Shown piece by piece: positions 20,204 to 28,221 of a stretch of 64,000 bases of DNA. The notes beneath the pieces are model-generated. The model worked only from the letters and a program-made list of their open reading frames with translations. It did no database searches and had not been told where the DNA came from. Source of the stretch: CAZGKW01 sp964526295 (lineage in GTDB: Bacteria > Planctomycetota > Phycisphaerae > FEN-1346); the NCBI GenBank assembly GCA_964526295.1, contig CAZGKW010000018.1, positions 23,764 through 87,763 on the forward strand, written 5' to 3'. The translations under genes and the position numbers were made by a program. Position 1 is the stretch's first letter. Each line of letters opens with the position of its first letter.

Positions 20204-20468
20204 TCAGAACTTGCCGTAGAATTCCTCGTCCGAGACCCCGTCCTCGGGCGTCAGGTTGAACCTCCGCCGGGCGCCCTCCGTGTACTCCCGAAAGACCTCG
20301 TCCCTGTTCTTGCGTGCGGGGATCGGGTACTTGCGGCCGTCCGGGGAAGCGAGGTAGGGATGCCTGGGGCGGGCGGTGTCCAGGACCGGCCGTCTCGACG
20401 GCCACGATGCCGCAGTCGGCGAAGACCCGCTTGACGTCGCCCCACTTCTTGACCCGTGGGCGCTTCAT
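20204..20468 (-). pseudogene. HicA-like toxin, probably frameshifted
   Basis: The gene opens at the ATG at 20468, overlapping the antitoxin-like TGA as ATGA, and reads MKRPRVKKWGDVKRVFADCG, a plausible HicA-like start. After about 28 codons the good reading jumps by one base. In the next frame it continues DTARPRHPYLASPDGRKYPI and ends DEEFYGKF with a TGA at 20206-20204. HPYLASPDGRKYPIP resembles the conserved HicA core around the catalytic histidine. The shift lies near 20383-20395. An assembly error of one base would give an intact gene. In hicAB-like pairs the toxin is an mRNA-cleaving protein held by HicB. Confidence 0.55.
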
Positions 20469-20839
20469 CCGGTCGGGGCCAGCGTGCCGGGCACGTACCC
20501 CTTGCGGATCTCGGCGTAATCCACTCGCCGCACGCGGGGGGCCCTGATACGCCGCCGACGGACTTCCTCGGGCGGGTCGTAGGGAGTGCTGTGCGCCAGC
20601 GCCGCCCAGTAGGCCGCCGGGGCGGGCTTGAAGATCTTCTCCAGGGTGTCGTCGGCGACGGCCGCCTCGATCAGGTCCTCGATGAGTTCCTTGCCCAGCT
20701 CGATGGCTCGCGGCCGGTTCGACTCGACGGCGACGAGGTCGAGTTCAAGGCAGTGCGCCACGTACTTCCCGGGCGCACTATCGGATGGGTAGATCAGAAA
20801 GGTGAAAGTGAAGCCGTATTCTTGCGGTCGAGCCGCCAC
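20465..20839 (-). CDS. HicB-like antitoxin
   Basis: The product is about 124 residues. A GTG at 20839 with AGGAAAGG upstream opens VAARPQEYGFTFTFLIYPSD. The following GKYVAHCLELDLVAVESNRP is the HicB core, which folds like a degraded RNase H. Residues 85-124 are Arg/Pro-rich and may carry the toxin-binding or DNA-binding tail. It overlaps the toxin-like gene by four bases, with HicB first. The order and overlap support a toxin-antitoxin unit that probably represses its own promoter. Confidence 0.7.
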   Translation of the reverse strand: MAARPQEYGFTFTFLIYPSDSAPGKYVAHCLELDLVAVESNRPRAIELGKELIEDLIEAAVADDTLEKIFKPAPAAYWAALAHSTPYDPPEEVRRRRIRAPRVRRVDYAEIRKGYVPGTLAPTG

Positions 20840-21025
20840 GCTGACCCTTTCCTCCCTGACCATACGACGGGAAGGCCGCCGAGGCAAGTATCGGCCTTGC
20901 CGGGAGCCTTCTTGAGGCCCCTGCGCGTCGGGCCCACGCCAGACGATCGGCTTGGGATGTCCACTGGAAAGCCCGCCGCGTCTGCGGCCCGCGACCGTCG
21001 CGCGCCGCGGAGCCAAGGCGGCCCG

Positions 21026-21080
21026 TTCGACTCCGCCGCTGGCGCGGCGTCGCTCAGGCGCTGCCCTGAGCAAGGTCGAA
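21026..21080. repeat. Nested inverted repeat
   Basis: Outer arms TTCGAC (21026-21031) and GTCGAA (21075-21080) enclose an inner hairpin GCTCAGG (21052-21058) and CCTGAGC (21065-21071). It resembles the dispersed 'CCCTGAGC..GTCGAA' element known in many metagenomic genomes. Confidence 0.65.
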
Positions 21081-21096
21081 TGGGGCAGGCTGGTAT

Positions 21097-21152
21097 CGCC
21101 GCACTCCAAGGGATTGGCGAAGCGCCGGAGCGCCGTTCCGTGGAGTGCGGCG
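21097..21152. repeat. Inverted repeat with 12-bp arms
   Basis: CGCCGCACTCCA (21097-21108) and TGGAGTGCGGCG (21141-21152) are exact complements around a GC-rich hairpin loop. Similar 'GGAGTGCGGCG' units are frequent between genes in planctomycetes. Confidence 0.7.
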
Positions 21153-21246
21153 GCTGTGTCGCCGCCTTGACTGTCGTACGACGAGCGACAACGGCACACG
21201 GCGAGATTTCTCGACGCCCCTTCGGCTCGGGAGCCGCCGTGCGGTA

Positions 21247-21268
21247 GGGGCGAGGCATGCCTCGCCCC
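21247..21268. repeat. 22-bp perfect palindrome, copy 2
   Basis: This is identical over 22 bp to the palindrome at 19683-19704, here about 240 bp upstream of the TolC-like start. Two exact copies within 1.6 kb show a mobile or recently copied element. Confidence 0.8.
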
Positions 21269-21294
21269 TGCGATTCGCTCCGCGGGGAGCCAAA

Positions 21295-21314
21295 GCGGTG
21301 ACTGAGGTCACCGC
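21295..21314. repeat. Short inverted repeat
   Basis: GCGGTGAC (21295-21302) and GTCACCGC (21307-21314) form an 8-bp stem with a TGAG loop. It belongs to the same palindrome cluster. Confidence 0.6.
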
Positions 21315-21507
21315 GCTCTGCCATATCGCGGCGGGGGCGGAGACCCGCCGCGCCGAGTGTTTGGCGCGGGGCGGCCGGGGCGCCGTACGCCGCCCCTTGA
21401 CGGATCGGCGGTTGCCATGGGCCGCATCGCAGGCGATAATCAGACCGTTTCCCATGGGGCGTTTCGCCGGTGCTCCCGCGGGCCGGGACCGGTTTCACGG
21501 GGTTGGT

Positions 21508-23121
21508 ATGACCCATCGCATCGTCATCGGGGTGCTGGCGGCGGCGATGCTCGCCGTCTGCGGCTGCGGATGGGCCGGGAGGGCGCCCCAGGCCCCCCGC
21601 GACGACTTCCCCGGCGTGCCGTCCCGCACGAGCCGGGCGGAACCGGCGGAGAGCGCATCGCCGTCCCACGGCCCGGCGATGACGTCCCCAACGCCCGGGG
21701 ATGAGGTGCCGGGGGCTCGTCCCGCGGACCGAATCCCCGGGAGGGCCTCATGGGGCGCTGACAACAGCGCTTGGGAAAGCAAGGCCACCGAGGCGCCCCG
21801 CCGTGGGGGAGACGAGTACGACCCGGCCGTCGACCCGACCGCCGCCGAGACCGCCGAGGCCCTCCGCCGCCGATACTACGACAAGGAGCCGAGGCCGCTC
21901 GAGGCGCCCGATGCCCTGCCCGAGCTGACCGCCGCCTCCCCGCTGGAGGTCTACGTCGCCCACGCGGCCCTAAACGACGAGGAGATGAAGGCCGCCTGGG
22001 AGCACTGGCGATGGGCCGTCGGCGACCACTTCTGGTCCTGGTACCCGCCGCATCCCTACGTCAACTACGAGCTGTTCGTCCGCGAGGCCGAGGCCCGGCC
22101 CGGCAAGGGACGCTCCCTCTACGGCTTCTCCCAGAAGTTCCTCTGGATCGGGAAGCTCAAAGGGCGGGCGGGCGTCCGCGGCGAGACCGTCAACGCCGCC
22201 CGCGAAGCCTACGAGGCCGCACGGCTGAAGCTCTTCTACCGGGTCAAGGCCGCCTATTACGAGTATGCCTATCTGTGTCGGGCGATGGGCATCCTGGAGC
22301 GGCACCGCGAGCAGCTCGGCCGCATCGAGACGAACGGCCCGATCGAGGAGTCGCGGGTCAACGTCGCCCTCCGGGAGACGGACGAGCGGCTCCGGGCCTG
22401 TCGCCGAGAGCAGCCGAAGCTGGCGGCCCGGCTGAACCAGGCCCTGGGCCGGGCGCCCGGGGCCGAGCTGCCCCCGCCCCGGTGGTATCCGCCCCAGCCG
22501 GTCGCCGCCACCGACGAGCAGCTCATCGCCTGGTGCCGCCAGGCCAACCCCGAGCTGGCCGTCCTCCAGTGCGAGGTCCTACGGGCCGAGCATGCCATCT
22601 ACAAGGCCCGGCACGATTACTATCCCGACCTGTCTGTGGGCGTCGTCGCCGTCAACACCCAGAACGCCAAGCTGCCCGGCGCCGAGGGTCACACCCGCGA
22701 CCACTACTTCACGCTCTTCTCGATCCAGATGCCCCTGTGGCTGACGGGCTACCGCGATGCGATGCAGGACGCCCGGATGGAGCACTGGGACGCCCTGAGG
22801 GCGAAGGTCGACCGGCAGGACCAGGTCGAGGCCGAGATGCGGAAGGCCCTCCACCGGTTCCGCGACGTCGAGCGGCAGCTCGACCCGTTCGTGACGGAGC
22901 TGCTGCCGAAGGCCCGGCAGGCGGTTTCCGCCGCCGCCAAGGACATCGAGGACGGCGAAGGGACCGTCGAGGGGCTGGTCGATGCGCGGCAGGTGCTGCT
23001 GGAGGTGGAGCTGGCCCACGCCCGGACGGTCGCCGACTACGCCGTCCGGCTGGCGGAGGTCGAGCTGCTCGTGGGGCGGGACGTGCCGGGCCTGGAGGCG
23101 ACGCTTCGCGGCGAGGAGTGA
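21508..23121 (+). CDS. TolC-family outer-membrane efflux lipoprotein
   Basis: The product is about 537 residues starting at the ATG at 21508, with a lipoprotein-like signal (LAAAMLAVCGCGW). A Ser/Pro-rich linker to about residue 100 precedes the body. From residue 180 it alternates helix-rich stretches typical of TolC, such as KLFYRVKAAYYEYAYLCR, then ARHDYYPDLSVGVVAVN, then ADYAVRLAEVELLVGRD. In TolC proteins these form the periplasmic coiled-coil tunnel and barrel strands. No membrane-fusion protein or pump gene lies near. The 5' flank is the palindrome cluster, so its promoter may be inside 21315-21507. Confidence 0.85.
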   Translation: MTHRIVIGVLAAAMLAVCGCGWAGRAPQAPRDDFPGVPSRTSRAEPAESASPSHGPAMTSPTPGDEVPGARPADRIPGRASWGADNSAWESKATEAPRRGGDEYDPAVDPTAAETAEALRRRYYDKEPRPLEAPDALPELTAASPLEVYVAHAALNDEEMKAAWEHWRWAVGDHFWSWYPPHPYVNYELFVREAEARPGKGRSLYGFSQKFLWIGKLKGRAGVRGETVNAAREAYEAARLKLFYRVKAAYYEYAYLCRAMGILERHREQLGRIETNGPIEESRVNVALRETDERLRACRREQPKLAARLNQALGRAPGAELPPPRWYPPQPVAATDEQLIAWCRQANPELAVLQCEVLRAEHAIYKARHDYYPDLSVGVVAVNTQNAKLPGAEGHTRDHYFTLFSIQMPLWLTGYRDAMQDARMEHWDALRAKVDRQDQVEAEMRKALHRFRDVERQLDPFVTELLPKARQAVSAAAKDIEDGEGTVEGLVDARQVLLEVELAHARTVADYAVRLAEVELLVGRDVPGLEATLRGEE

Positions 23122-23175
23122 GGGGCCGCTGCCAAGCGCAACCGCAGGATTCCCCCTGGCTGAAGGACGCTATCG

Positions 23176-24870
23176 ATGAAACGGAACAGCGTGCGTGTCG
23201 CTCTGCTGGCACTGGGCTTTGCGGCGGCGGCGCCGGCGATCGGCCCGGCGCCCGCCCGGGCCCAGGAATGGACCCGTTTTCGCGGGCCGAACGGCTCGGG
23301 CATCGGGGCCGCGGTCGACCTGCCCGACGAGTGGACCGATGCGGATATCAATTGGCGGGTGGAGCTGCCCGGCGGCGGGCACGGGTCGCCCGTCCTGTGG
23401 GGCGACCGCGTCTTCCTCCTGGCCGCACGCGACGACGCCACGCGGATCGTCGTCTGTCTTCACGCCGGTGACGGGCGGACCCTCTGGGCCCGCGAGTACC
23501 CCGGCACGACGTTCCGCATGAACGCCCTCAACAGCTACGCCGCCTCGACGCCCGCCGTCGACCCGGGCGCCGTCTACGTCACCTGGACCGACCCGGAGGC
23601 CGTGCGGCTGGTGGCCCTAGACCATGATGGCAACGAGATATGGACCCGCGATTTTGGGCCGTATTCGAGCGCCCACGGGCCCGGCACGTCGCCGGTGGTC
23701 CAGGGCGGCCGCGTCGTCCTGACGAACGACCATCGCGGCACGAGCTTCGTCGTCGCCGTCGACCGGCGGACCGGGCGGACGGTGTGGCAGCTCGACCGGC
23801 CCGGCGGACGGGCGGCCTATGCCGTCCCGTGCATCCGACCGGCCGAGGGCGGCGGGGTCGACCTCGTCCTGGCGAGCGACAAGGCCGGACTCGTTGGCGT
23901 CGACCCGGTCGACGGGACCGTCCGGTGGCAGCGGACGGACGCGTTCCCGGCCCGCGTGGTGGGTTCGCCCGTCCTGGCGGGACGCATGATGATGGCCACA
24001 TGCGGTGTAGGCGGCGCCGGCAAGGCCCTGACCGCCGTCCTGCCCCGCCCCGGCGGCGAGCCCCGGCTCGTCTACCAGCTCAAGGGGCGCCTCGTGCCGT
24101 ACGTGCCGACGCCGCTCGTCCGAGGCGACCGGACGTACCTGCTGCACGACCGCGGCAGGCTGACGTGCGTCCGGACGGCCGACGGCGAGGAGCTGTGGCA
24201 GGAGAACCTGGGCGAGAAGTTCTTCGCCTCGCCCGTCTGGATCGCCGACGCCGGCGGGACGACCAGCGGGGGCGCCGTTGCAGGGCAACCGCGGGCCGCC
24301 GACGCCGCGGCTGGCGACGCATCCCCCGCGGCGGGCTCGATGCACGGGTCAGAGGGAAGGGGCCGCCTGCTGCTCGTCTCGACCGAGGGCAACGTCCACG
24401 TGGTCCGGGTGGGCCGCGGCTGCCAGCGGCTCGCCGTCAACCCGCTGGGCGAAAAATCGCACGCCACGCCGGCCGTCGCGGGGGGCCGGGTCTACGTCCG
24501 CACCTGGTCGCACCTCGTGTCGGTCGGCGGGCGGCGCGCCTTCACGCGGACCGGCTCGGACGACCGTCTGACGGGCGAGCCGCTCTACGAATCGGGGCGG
24601 GTGGAGGTCTCGGGCGTAGAGGCGGCCTGGGGCCTGTGCGACGTCGGCCACCAGGGCCTGTTCTTCGACAAGGAGTTCGGCCAGTACTACAACCGCCGGC
24701 GGCAGCCTGTCCCGCCATGCCCGCATCCTCAGCCGCGTTCCGGCGGGCGTATCTGTCACCGGCAGCCGCAGCGCCTTGACCGCTACCAACTCTTAGACAG
24801 TGCTGGAGCAGTACGCGGACGGTCACAGCCTCTATCTATACCTTGGCGCCGCACCTCCTACTCACGCTGA
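23176..24870 (+). CDS. PQQ-like beta-propeller exported protein with an RHS-derived C-terminus
   Basis: The product is 564 residues. A signal peptide runs to about residue 32 (AAPAIGPAPARAQEW). RFRGPNGSG and the repeated DGRTLWAREYPG, DPVDGTVRWQR and DGEELWQEN mark an eight-bladed PQQ-like propeller that ends near residue 455 with VYVRTWSHLVSVGG. From about residue 488 the sequence is VGHQGLFFDKEFGQYYNRRR, the RHS core motif, which does not belong to propellers. The RHS reading then shifts frame and the frame here ends in unrelated residues. The native C-terminus seems to have been overwritten by an insertion or recombination with an RHS gene. Confidence 0.85.
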   Translation: MKRNSVRVALLALGFAAAAPAIGPAPARAQEWTRFRGPNGSGIGAAVDLPDEWTDADINWRVELPGGGHGSPVLWGDRVFLLAARDDATRIVVCLHAGDGRTLWAREYPGTTFRMNALNSYAASTPAVDPGAVYVTWTDPEAVRLVALDHDGNEIWTRDFGPYSSAHGPGTSPVVQGGRVVLTNDHRGTSFVVAVDRRTGRTVWQLDRPGGRAAYAVPCIRPAEGGGVDLVLASDKAGLVGVDPVDGTVRWQRTDAFPARVVGSPVLAGRMMMATCGVGGAGKALTAVLPRPGGEPRLVYQLKGRLVPYVPTPLVRGDRTYLLHDRGRLTCVRTADGEELWQENLGEKFFASPVWIADAGGTTSGGAVAGQPRAADAAAGDASPAAGSMHGSEGRGRLLLVSTEGNVHVVRVGRGCQRLAVNPLGEKSHATPAVAGGRVYVRTWSHLVSVGGRRAFTRTGSDDRLTGEPLYESGRVEVSGVEAAWGLCDVGHQGLFFDKEFGQYYNRRRQPVPPCPHPQPRSGGRICHRQPQRLDRYQLLDSAGAVRGRSQPLSIPWRRTSYSR

Positions 24871-25525
24871 CCCATTCGGCCTGAGGCACGTCTTTGTTGC
24901 CATCGAGCTCAAGCGCATGCCGGTCGCGAACACACGGCGAGCTCGCAACGCAAGGCTTCCGGTCAATCTGTCCGTGGTTGACAGGCACGTCAGGTCCATT
25001 CTGGCGCCTTGCTTCGAGCGTCTCCAATGTGACACGGTCTCGGTTACCTCCACGCTGGTGGACACGTTCTCTGAGCCTGCGGGGTGGCGGCATACCACGG
25101 ACACCATCCTCGGGCACATGCATCCCATCCTCGGGGGTGCCCAACTACTCAATATTTGGTACTGGGTGCGTTGGCTTCCGCGAGACATATGGGTGCTCAC
25201 AACTCGCGAACCGGCTGGGTACGTACAGCACGTGACTTTGGTGGAGGACGGCGCAATTGGTTACACGCCAAGAAGATACTGGACGTGGGTCAACAGCGTG
25301 CAGCTTGAAAAGCAAGCGAGGGGGTACGGCGGAGCGGCGGGCGCCGGGTTGACAAGGGGTTACGCCAACGTTTTTGTACACGAGGCGATATACTTGGGCC
25401 TCATGGGCCGCGGTGACATAGGCACCGGCACGCCTCTTGAGAGACCGTCGGCGGCGGTTATCGTGAGCCTGACCATCACGGAAGCTGAGTGCGAGACGAT
25501 TCGAGAGAAGCTCGACGTGGAATAG
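24800..25525 (+). CDS. RHS-core end plus unrecognised C-terminal domain (putative polymorphic toxin tip)
   Basis: This frame has a GTG start at 24800 and reads LEQYADGHSLYLYLG then THADPFGLRHVF. ADG.SLY.Y and DPFGL are the conserved last RHS core motif, where toxin tips begin. The following 210 residues are unlike anything I recognise. They include WVRWLPRDIWVLTTREP and YANVFVHEAIYLGLMGRGD, with an HE pair but no HExxH, and end ITEAECETIREKLDVE. Base composition is visibly less GC-rich than the surroundings, which suggests transfer. The frame has no own upstream signal, so it is probably a detached tip, not an expressed protein, unless translated from the GTG. Confidence 0.6.
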   Translation: MLEQYADGHSLYLYLGAAPPTHADPFGLRHVFVAIELKRMPVANTRRARNARLPVNLSVVDRHVRSILAPCFERLQCDTVSVTSTLVDTFSEPAGWRHTTDTILGHMHPILGGAQLLNIWYWVRWLPRDIWVLTTREPAGYVQHVTLVEDGAIGYTPRRYWTWVNSVQLEKQARGYGGAAGAGLTRGYANVFVHEAIYLGLMGRGDIGTGTPLERPSAAVIVSLTITEAECETIREKLDVE

Positions 25526-25558
25526 ACAGACGCCTCCGGCTTGTTCGGGAGAGCAAAC

Positions 25559-25939
25559 ATGGGGCGCAAGAGCATCTGCCGGAAGATCCTCACCGGAGTC
25601 GCGGTTACGATCAGTATCCTGCTGTGTTACCTCGTGAGCTTCTGGATGCTTGTTGAGCCGATCCCCGGCACAAGGTGTATGGTAGGTCTGCCGGAGGACG
25701 GTTATCCCCCGCCGGGCGGACGCGTTCTATCAGACGGCCAATTCCTTCCCTATGACCAGGACCGGCTGCATGCCACGTACGATCCCGAGCTTTACCGCGC
25801 CTTTTATTATCTTTACTATCCAATACACAAGTGGTATGAGGCCACTGGGAAGGGAGTGTTCGTGAGGGACCTCAGAGCCTTTGGGATTCCTGACGAGGTT
25901 GACCCGTTCGGCTTTCCCCGACAGACAGAGGATCAGTGA
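25559..25939 (+). CDS. Small membrane protein next to the RHS tip, possible immunity protein
   Basis: The product is about 126 residues with an ATG at 25559, 33 bases after the RHS-tip stop. One N-terminal helix (LTGVAVTISILLCYLVSFW) is followed by a periplasmic region ending DEVDPFGFPRQ. I do not recognise the family. The position directly after a toxin tip and the same lower GC fit an immunity protein, but this is inference. AACATGG has no clear ribosome-binding site. Confidence 0.5.
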   Translation: MGRKSICRKILTGVAVTISILLCYLVSFWMLVEPIPGTRCMVGLPEDGYPPPGGRVLSDGQFLPYDQDRLHATYDPELYRAFYYLYYPIHKWYEATGKGVFVRDLRAFGIPDEVDPFGFPRQTEDQ

Positions 25940-26069
25940 GGCATGGGCGCGGGCGACCCGCGCCGGTTGGAGGGGCTCACGCGCGGGTAGATTTATTGAG
26001 CGCCTCTATTGGACGGCGCGACGAGTCTCCTTGAGTTTCAGACTCGAGCAGACGCTGGGGAGAAACGAC

Positions 26070-26282
26070 ATGACCTTTCTCAGACGACACGGGAAGCCGA
26101 CCGTTGTTGGACTCGGGCTCCTGGCCGCGGCGGGCATCGCCCTGACGGCGGCCCACTTGCGCCCCGCCAGCACCCACGCCGCCACCGGCGGCGACGGCGC
26201 GGCCGCGCGTACCCGCCGACTTACGTCGGCGGCTCGGGAAGCTCCCGCCTTCGTCCCGCCACCGCGGGCGGGTCAGGCGTAG
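26070..26282 (+). CDS. Short signal-peptide frame, possibly a gene remnant
   Basis: The 70-residue frame has GGGGAGAAAC upstream of its ATG, then MTFLRRHGKPTVVGLGLLAA, a good signal peptide. After about residue 47 it reads into the dispersed hairpin at 26213-26232 and then into the reverse end of the next gene, so the tail is not real. It is probably the 5' end of an exported-protein gene that was cut by the repeat. Confidence 0.35.
   Translation: MTFLRRHGKPTVVGLGLLAAAGIALTAAHLRPASTHAATGGDGAAARTRRLTSAAREAPAFVPPPRAGQA
26213..26232. repeat. Dispersed hairpin, copy 1
   Basis: CCGCCGAC, loop TTAC, then GTCGGCGG: a perfect 8-bp stem. A 31-nt neighbourhood (26208-26238) recurs at 27508-27538 with three changed bases. 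Confidence 0.7.
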
Positions 26283-26318
26283 TCCACGGCGAGTTCCGGG
26301 CCGTCGGGCTCGAGGTCC
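26264..26318. repeat. 55-nt end of left contig, identical to 26419-26473
   Basis: These 55 bases are repeated exactly on the far side of the N-gap and contain the same TGA (reverse strand) that ends the oxidoreductase gene. The simplest reading is that the two contigs overlap and the gap is artificial. Confidence 0.9.
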
Positions 26319-26418
26319 NNNNNNNNNNNNNNNNNNNNNNNNNNNNNNNNNNNNNNNNNNNNNNNNNNNNNNNNNNNNNNNNNNNNNNNNNNNNNNNNNN
26401 NNNNNNNNNNNNNNNNNN
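26319..26418. other. Assembly gap of 100 N
   Basis: Exactly 100 unknown bases. The 55-nt overlap on both sides suggests there is no missing sequence here. Confidence 0.98.
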
Positions 26419-26427
26419 GCGGGCGGG

Positions 26428-27351
26428 TCAGGCGTAGTCCACGGCGAGTTCCGGGCCGTCGGGCTCGAGGTCCGCGACCAGGTCGAGGATGACGGTGGAC
26501 TTGCGGCCCTCGGTGCCGTCGCACGCCAGCGGCACCTGGCCGGCGACGTGGCGGACGAAGTTCTCGACGATGCCCCAGTGGGTCGCCGGGAGCGGCCCGA
26601 GGTCCTCGGTCGCCTTCTCCCCGCCGCGGTGGACCACCAGCAGGCCGCCCTTCAGGTCCAGGACGAGGACCCGCCCCCCGGTGCCGCGGATGTCAAGCGT
26701 CTCGGGCACGAGGTTCTCATCCCACCCGACGGGCGTCACGCCCGTCGCGCCGCCGCGGTGGCGGACGTAGAGCATCGGTCCGCTGACGGCGTTGGAGCAC
26801 GGCGGGAGGTCCTCGGTCCGCAACCGGACGGCCTCGGCGTCGCCGGCGAAGAAGTGCAGCAGATCGAGCCGGTGGCTCAGGGGAAACTCGTCATTAATGT
26901 GGACCTCTTGAAGCTCGCCGATCGCCCCGTCGTCAAGGAGCTGCTTCGCCCGCAGGATCGTCGGATAGCACCGGCGATAGTAGGCGACGGCGAGGGTGAC
27001 ACCGGCCTCGCGGCAGGCGTCGATCATCTGCTGGCAGGCGGCGGTGTTGCGGGCCATGGGCTTCTCGACCAGGACGTGCTTGCCCGCCCGGGCGGCGGCC
27101 AGGACGGGCCCGAAGTGGGTGTTGTTGGGCGTGGCGACGTAGACCGCATCGACCTCGTCGTCGCCGAGGAGCCCCTCGACGGTGTCGTACCAGCGGGGGA
27201 CGTTATGGCGTCGGGCGAAGTCCTCGGCCTTCCCGGCGGTGCGGCGCATGACGGCGACCAGGCGGCTGCCCTCGACGCCGTGGAGGGCCGGGCCGCTCTT
27301 TTTCTCGCAGACTGCGCCGCAGCCGATGATGCCCCAGGAGACGGTTTTCAT
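26428..27351 (-). CDS. Gfo/Idh/MocA-family oxidoreductase
   Basis: The product is about 307 residues. The Rossmann start is VSWGIIGCGAVCEKKSGPAL, followed by VDAVYVATPNNTHFG and the family signature GKHVLVEKPMA. The C-terminal half is the usual alpha/beta substrate domain. It is an NAD(P)-dependent sugar or polyol dehydrogenase-type enzyme in the cytoplasm; the substrate is not visible. GGAG lies 7 bases before the ATG at 27351. The reverse-strand stop falls just beyond the scaffold gap and is also present in the left contig. Confidence 0.95.
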   Translation of the reverse strand: MKTVSWGIIGCGAVCEKKSGPALHGVEGSRLVAVMRRTAGKAEDFARRHNVPRWYDTVEGLLGDDEVDAVYVATPNNTHFGPVLAAARAGKHVLVEKPMARNTAACQQMIDACREAGVTLAVAYYRRCYPTILRAKQLLDDGAIGELQEVHINDEFPLSHRLDLLHFFAGDAEAVRLRTEDLPPCSNAVSGPMLYVRHRGGATGVTPVGWDENLVPETLDIRGTGGRVLVLDLKGGLLVVHRGGEKATEDLGPLPATHWGIVENFVRHVAGQVPLACDGTEGRKSTVILDLVADLEPDGPELAVDYA

Positions 27352-27627
27352 GGGTGGCTCCGTAACCGGGCGGCAGGTTTGTGGCGCCCCTTCAGGGCTG
27401 GACAATACGACGTATGCTGATTATGCAGATCAGTTCACTGGGCTACTGTGTACCAGCCCGTTGGGCCGGCCGGCAACGGCGCCGGGCGGTACGGGTGCCC
27501 GGCCGAACGTACCCGCCAACTTACGTTCGCGGCTCGGGGCCCCCTCACCCCGCCCGCCTTCGCCAAAGTCCACCCGCCTCCGGCGGGCCACGCCGGGCAA
27601 GCCCGCGAGGGGAGAGGGAGGCCGATG
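27352..27627. other. Intergenic region with a dispersed hairpin
   Basis: This 276-bp region lies upstream of the oxidoreductase gene and downstream of the flavin-reductase-like gene. It holds the second copy of the TTAC-loop hairpin (27513-27532) and a GC-rich imperfect inverted region at 27540-27620. I see no gene. Confidence 0.5.
27513..27532. repeat. Dispersed hairpin, copy 2
   Basis: CCGCCAAC, loop TTAC, GTTCGCGG: the same element as 26213-26232 with one mismatch in the stem. Confidence 0.6.
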
Positions 27628-28038
27628 TTACGCCAGGTCGACATCCTGGTAGGTCAGGTCGGGCGTCGTCATGGCCCGGACGCGGTCGGGCGTCATGCGG
27701 ATCACGATGTAGTCCGGCGACGCCGGGTCCGGGATGTGCTCCTTCAGGGCCGGCACGAGGTCGAACAGGCGCTGCTTGTCCTCGAGGTCCTCGCTGACGG
27801 TGCACGGGCCGGCGAGGCGGACGTGCATCCCGTCGGGCCGGGCGAAGCAGTACTCGGCGTGGGGGACCGCCCGGAGCTGGGCGACCTTGTCGGAGCTCTT
27901 GGCGGCAGCGCACCAGAGCTCGGCCTCGACCCAGGCCCAGCCGCCCATCGGCCGGACGCCGACCGTGGTGCCGTCGGTGGTGGCCAGGTCGCCCCATCCG
28001 ACCTCTTTCATGAGCTGCTTGACTTCGTCGAACGTCAT
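27628..28038 (-). CDS. Pyridoxamine-phosphate-oxidase-like (FMN-binding split barrel) protein
   Basis: The product is about 136 residues starting MTFDEVKQLMKEVGWGDLAT at the ATG at 28038, with GGAGGAGC 6 bases upstream. DLATTDGTTVGVRPMG and DGMHVRLAGPCTVSED fit the split-barrel flavin-binding 'general stress protein 26' class, which bind FMN or F420 and act on small molecules or heme. It lies on its own transcript. The start context CATGGGTGGCTCC is identical to that of the oxidoreductase gene. Confidence 0.75.
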   Translation of the reverse strand: MTFDEVKQLMKEVGWGDLATTDGTTVGVRPMGGWAWVEAELWCAAAKSSDKVAQLRAVPHAEYCFARPDGMHVRLAGPCTVSEDLEDKQRLFDLVPALKEHIPDPASPDYIVIRMTPDRVRAMTTPDLTYQDVDLA

Positions 28039-28221
28039 GGGTGGCTCCTCCGTTGTCGTATTGCGTTGCCCCGCGCGCGGCGAGGGCACATTGTAGCGAG
28101 GTCGGCGGGGAGATGCCAGGCGCGGCCCGGGACGGTGTTCGCCGAGGGCGTGCCATTGCCCCCCCTTGACGGCTTGCCCCGTTGGGGGAGAGGGGATGGG
28201 GGTCCCGGCCGTCGGCCGCGG

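Larger units (their letters stand above)
20840..21507. other. Gene-free region packed with palindromic repeats
   Basis: This 668-bp stretch contains the promoter area of the HicB-like gene and then at least four inverted repeats (21026-21080, 21097-21152, 21247-21268, 21295-21314). I see no coding frame of quality here; those that run through it are repeat-derived. The ATG of the TolC-like gene at 21508 ends it. Confidence 0.7.

Noticed and set aside
25300..25420. Zinc metallopeptidase motif in the RHS tip
   Set aside because: The sequence is VHEAIYLG and lacks the second histidine of HExxH, so a protease call is not supported.
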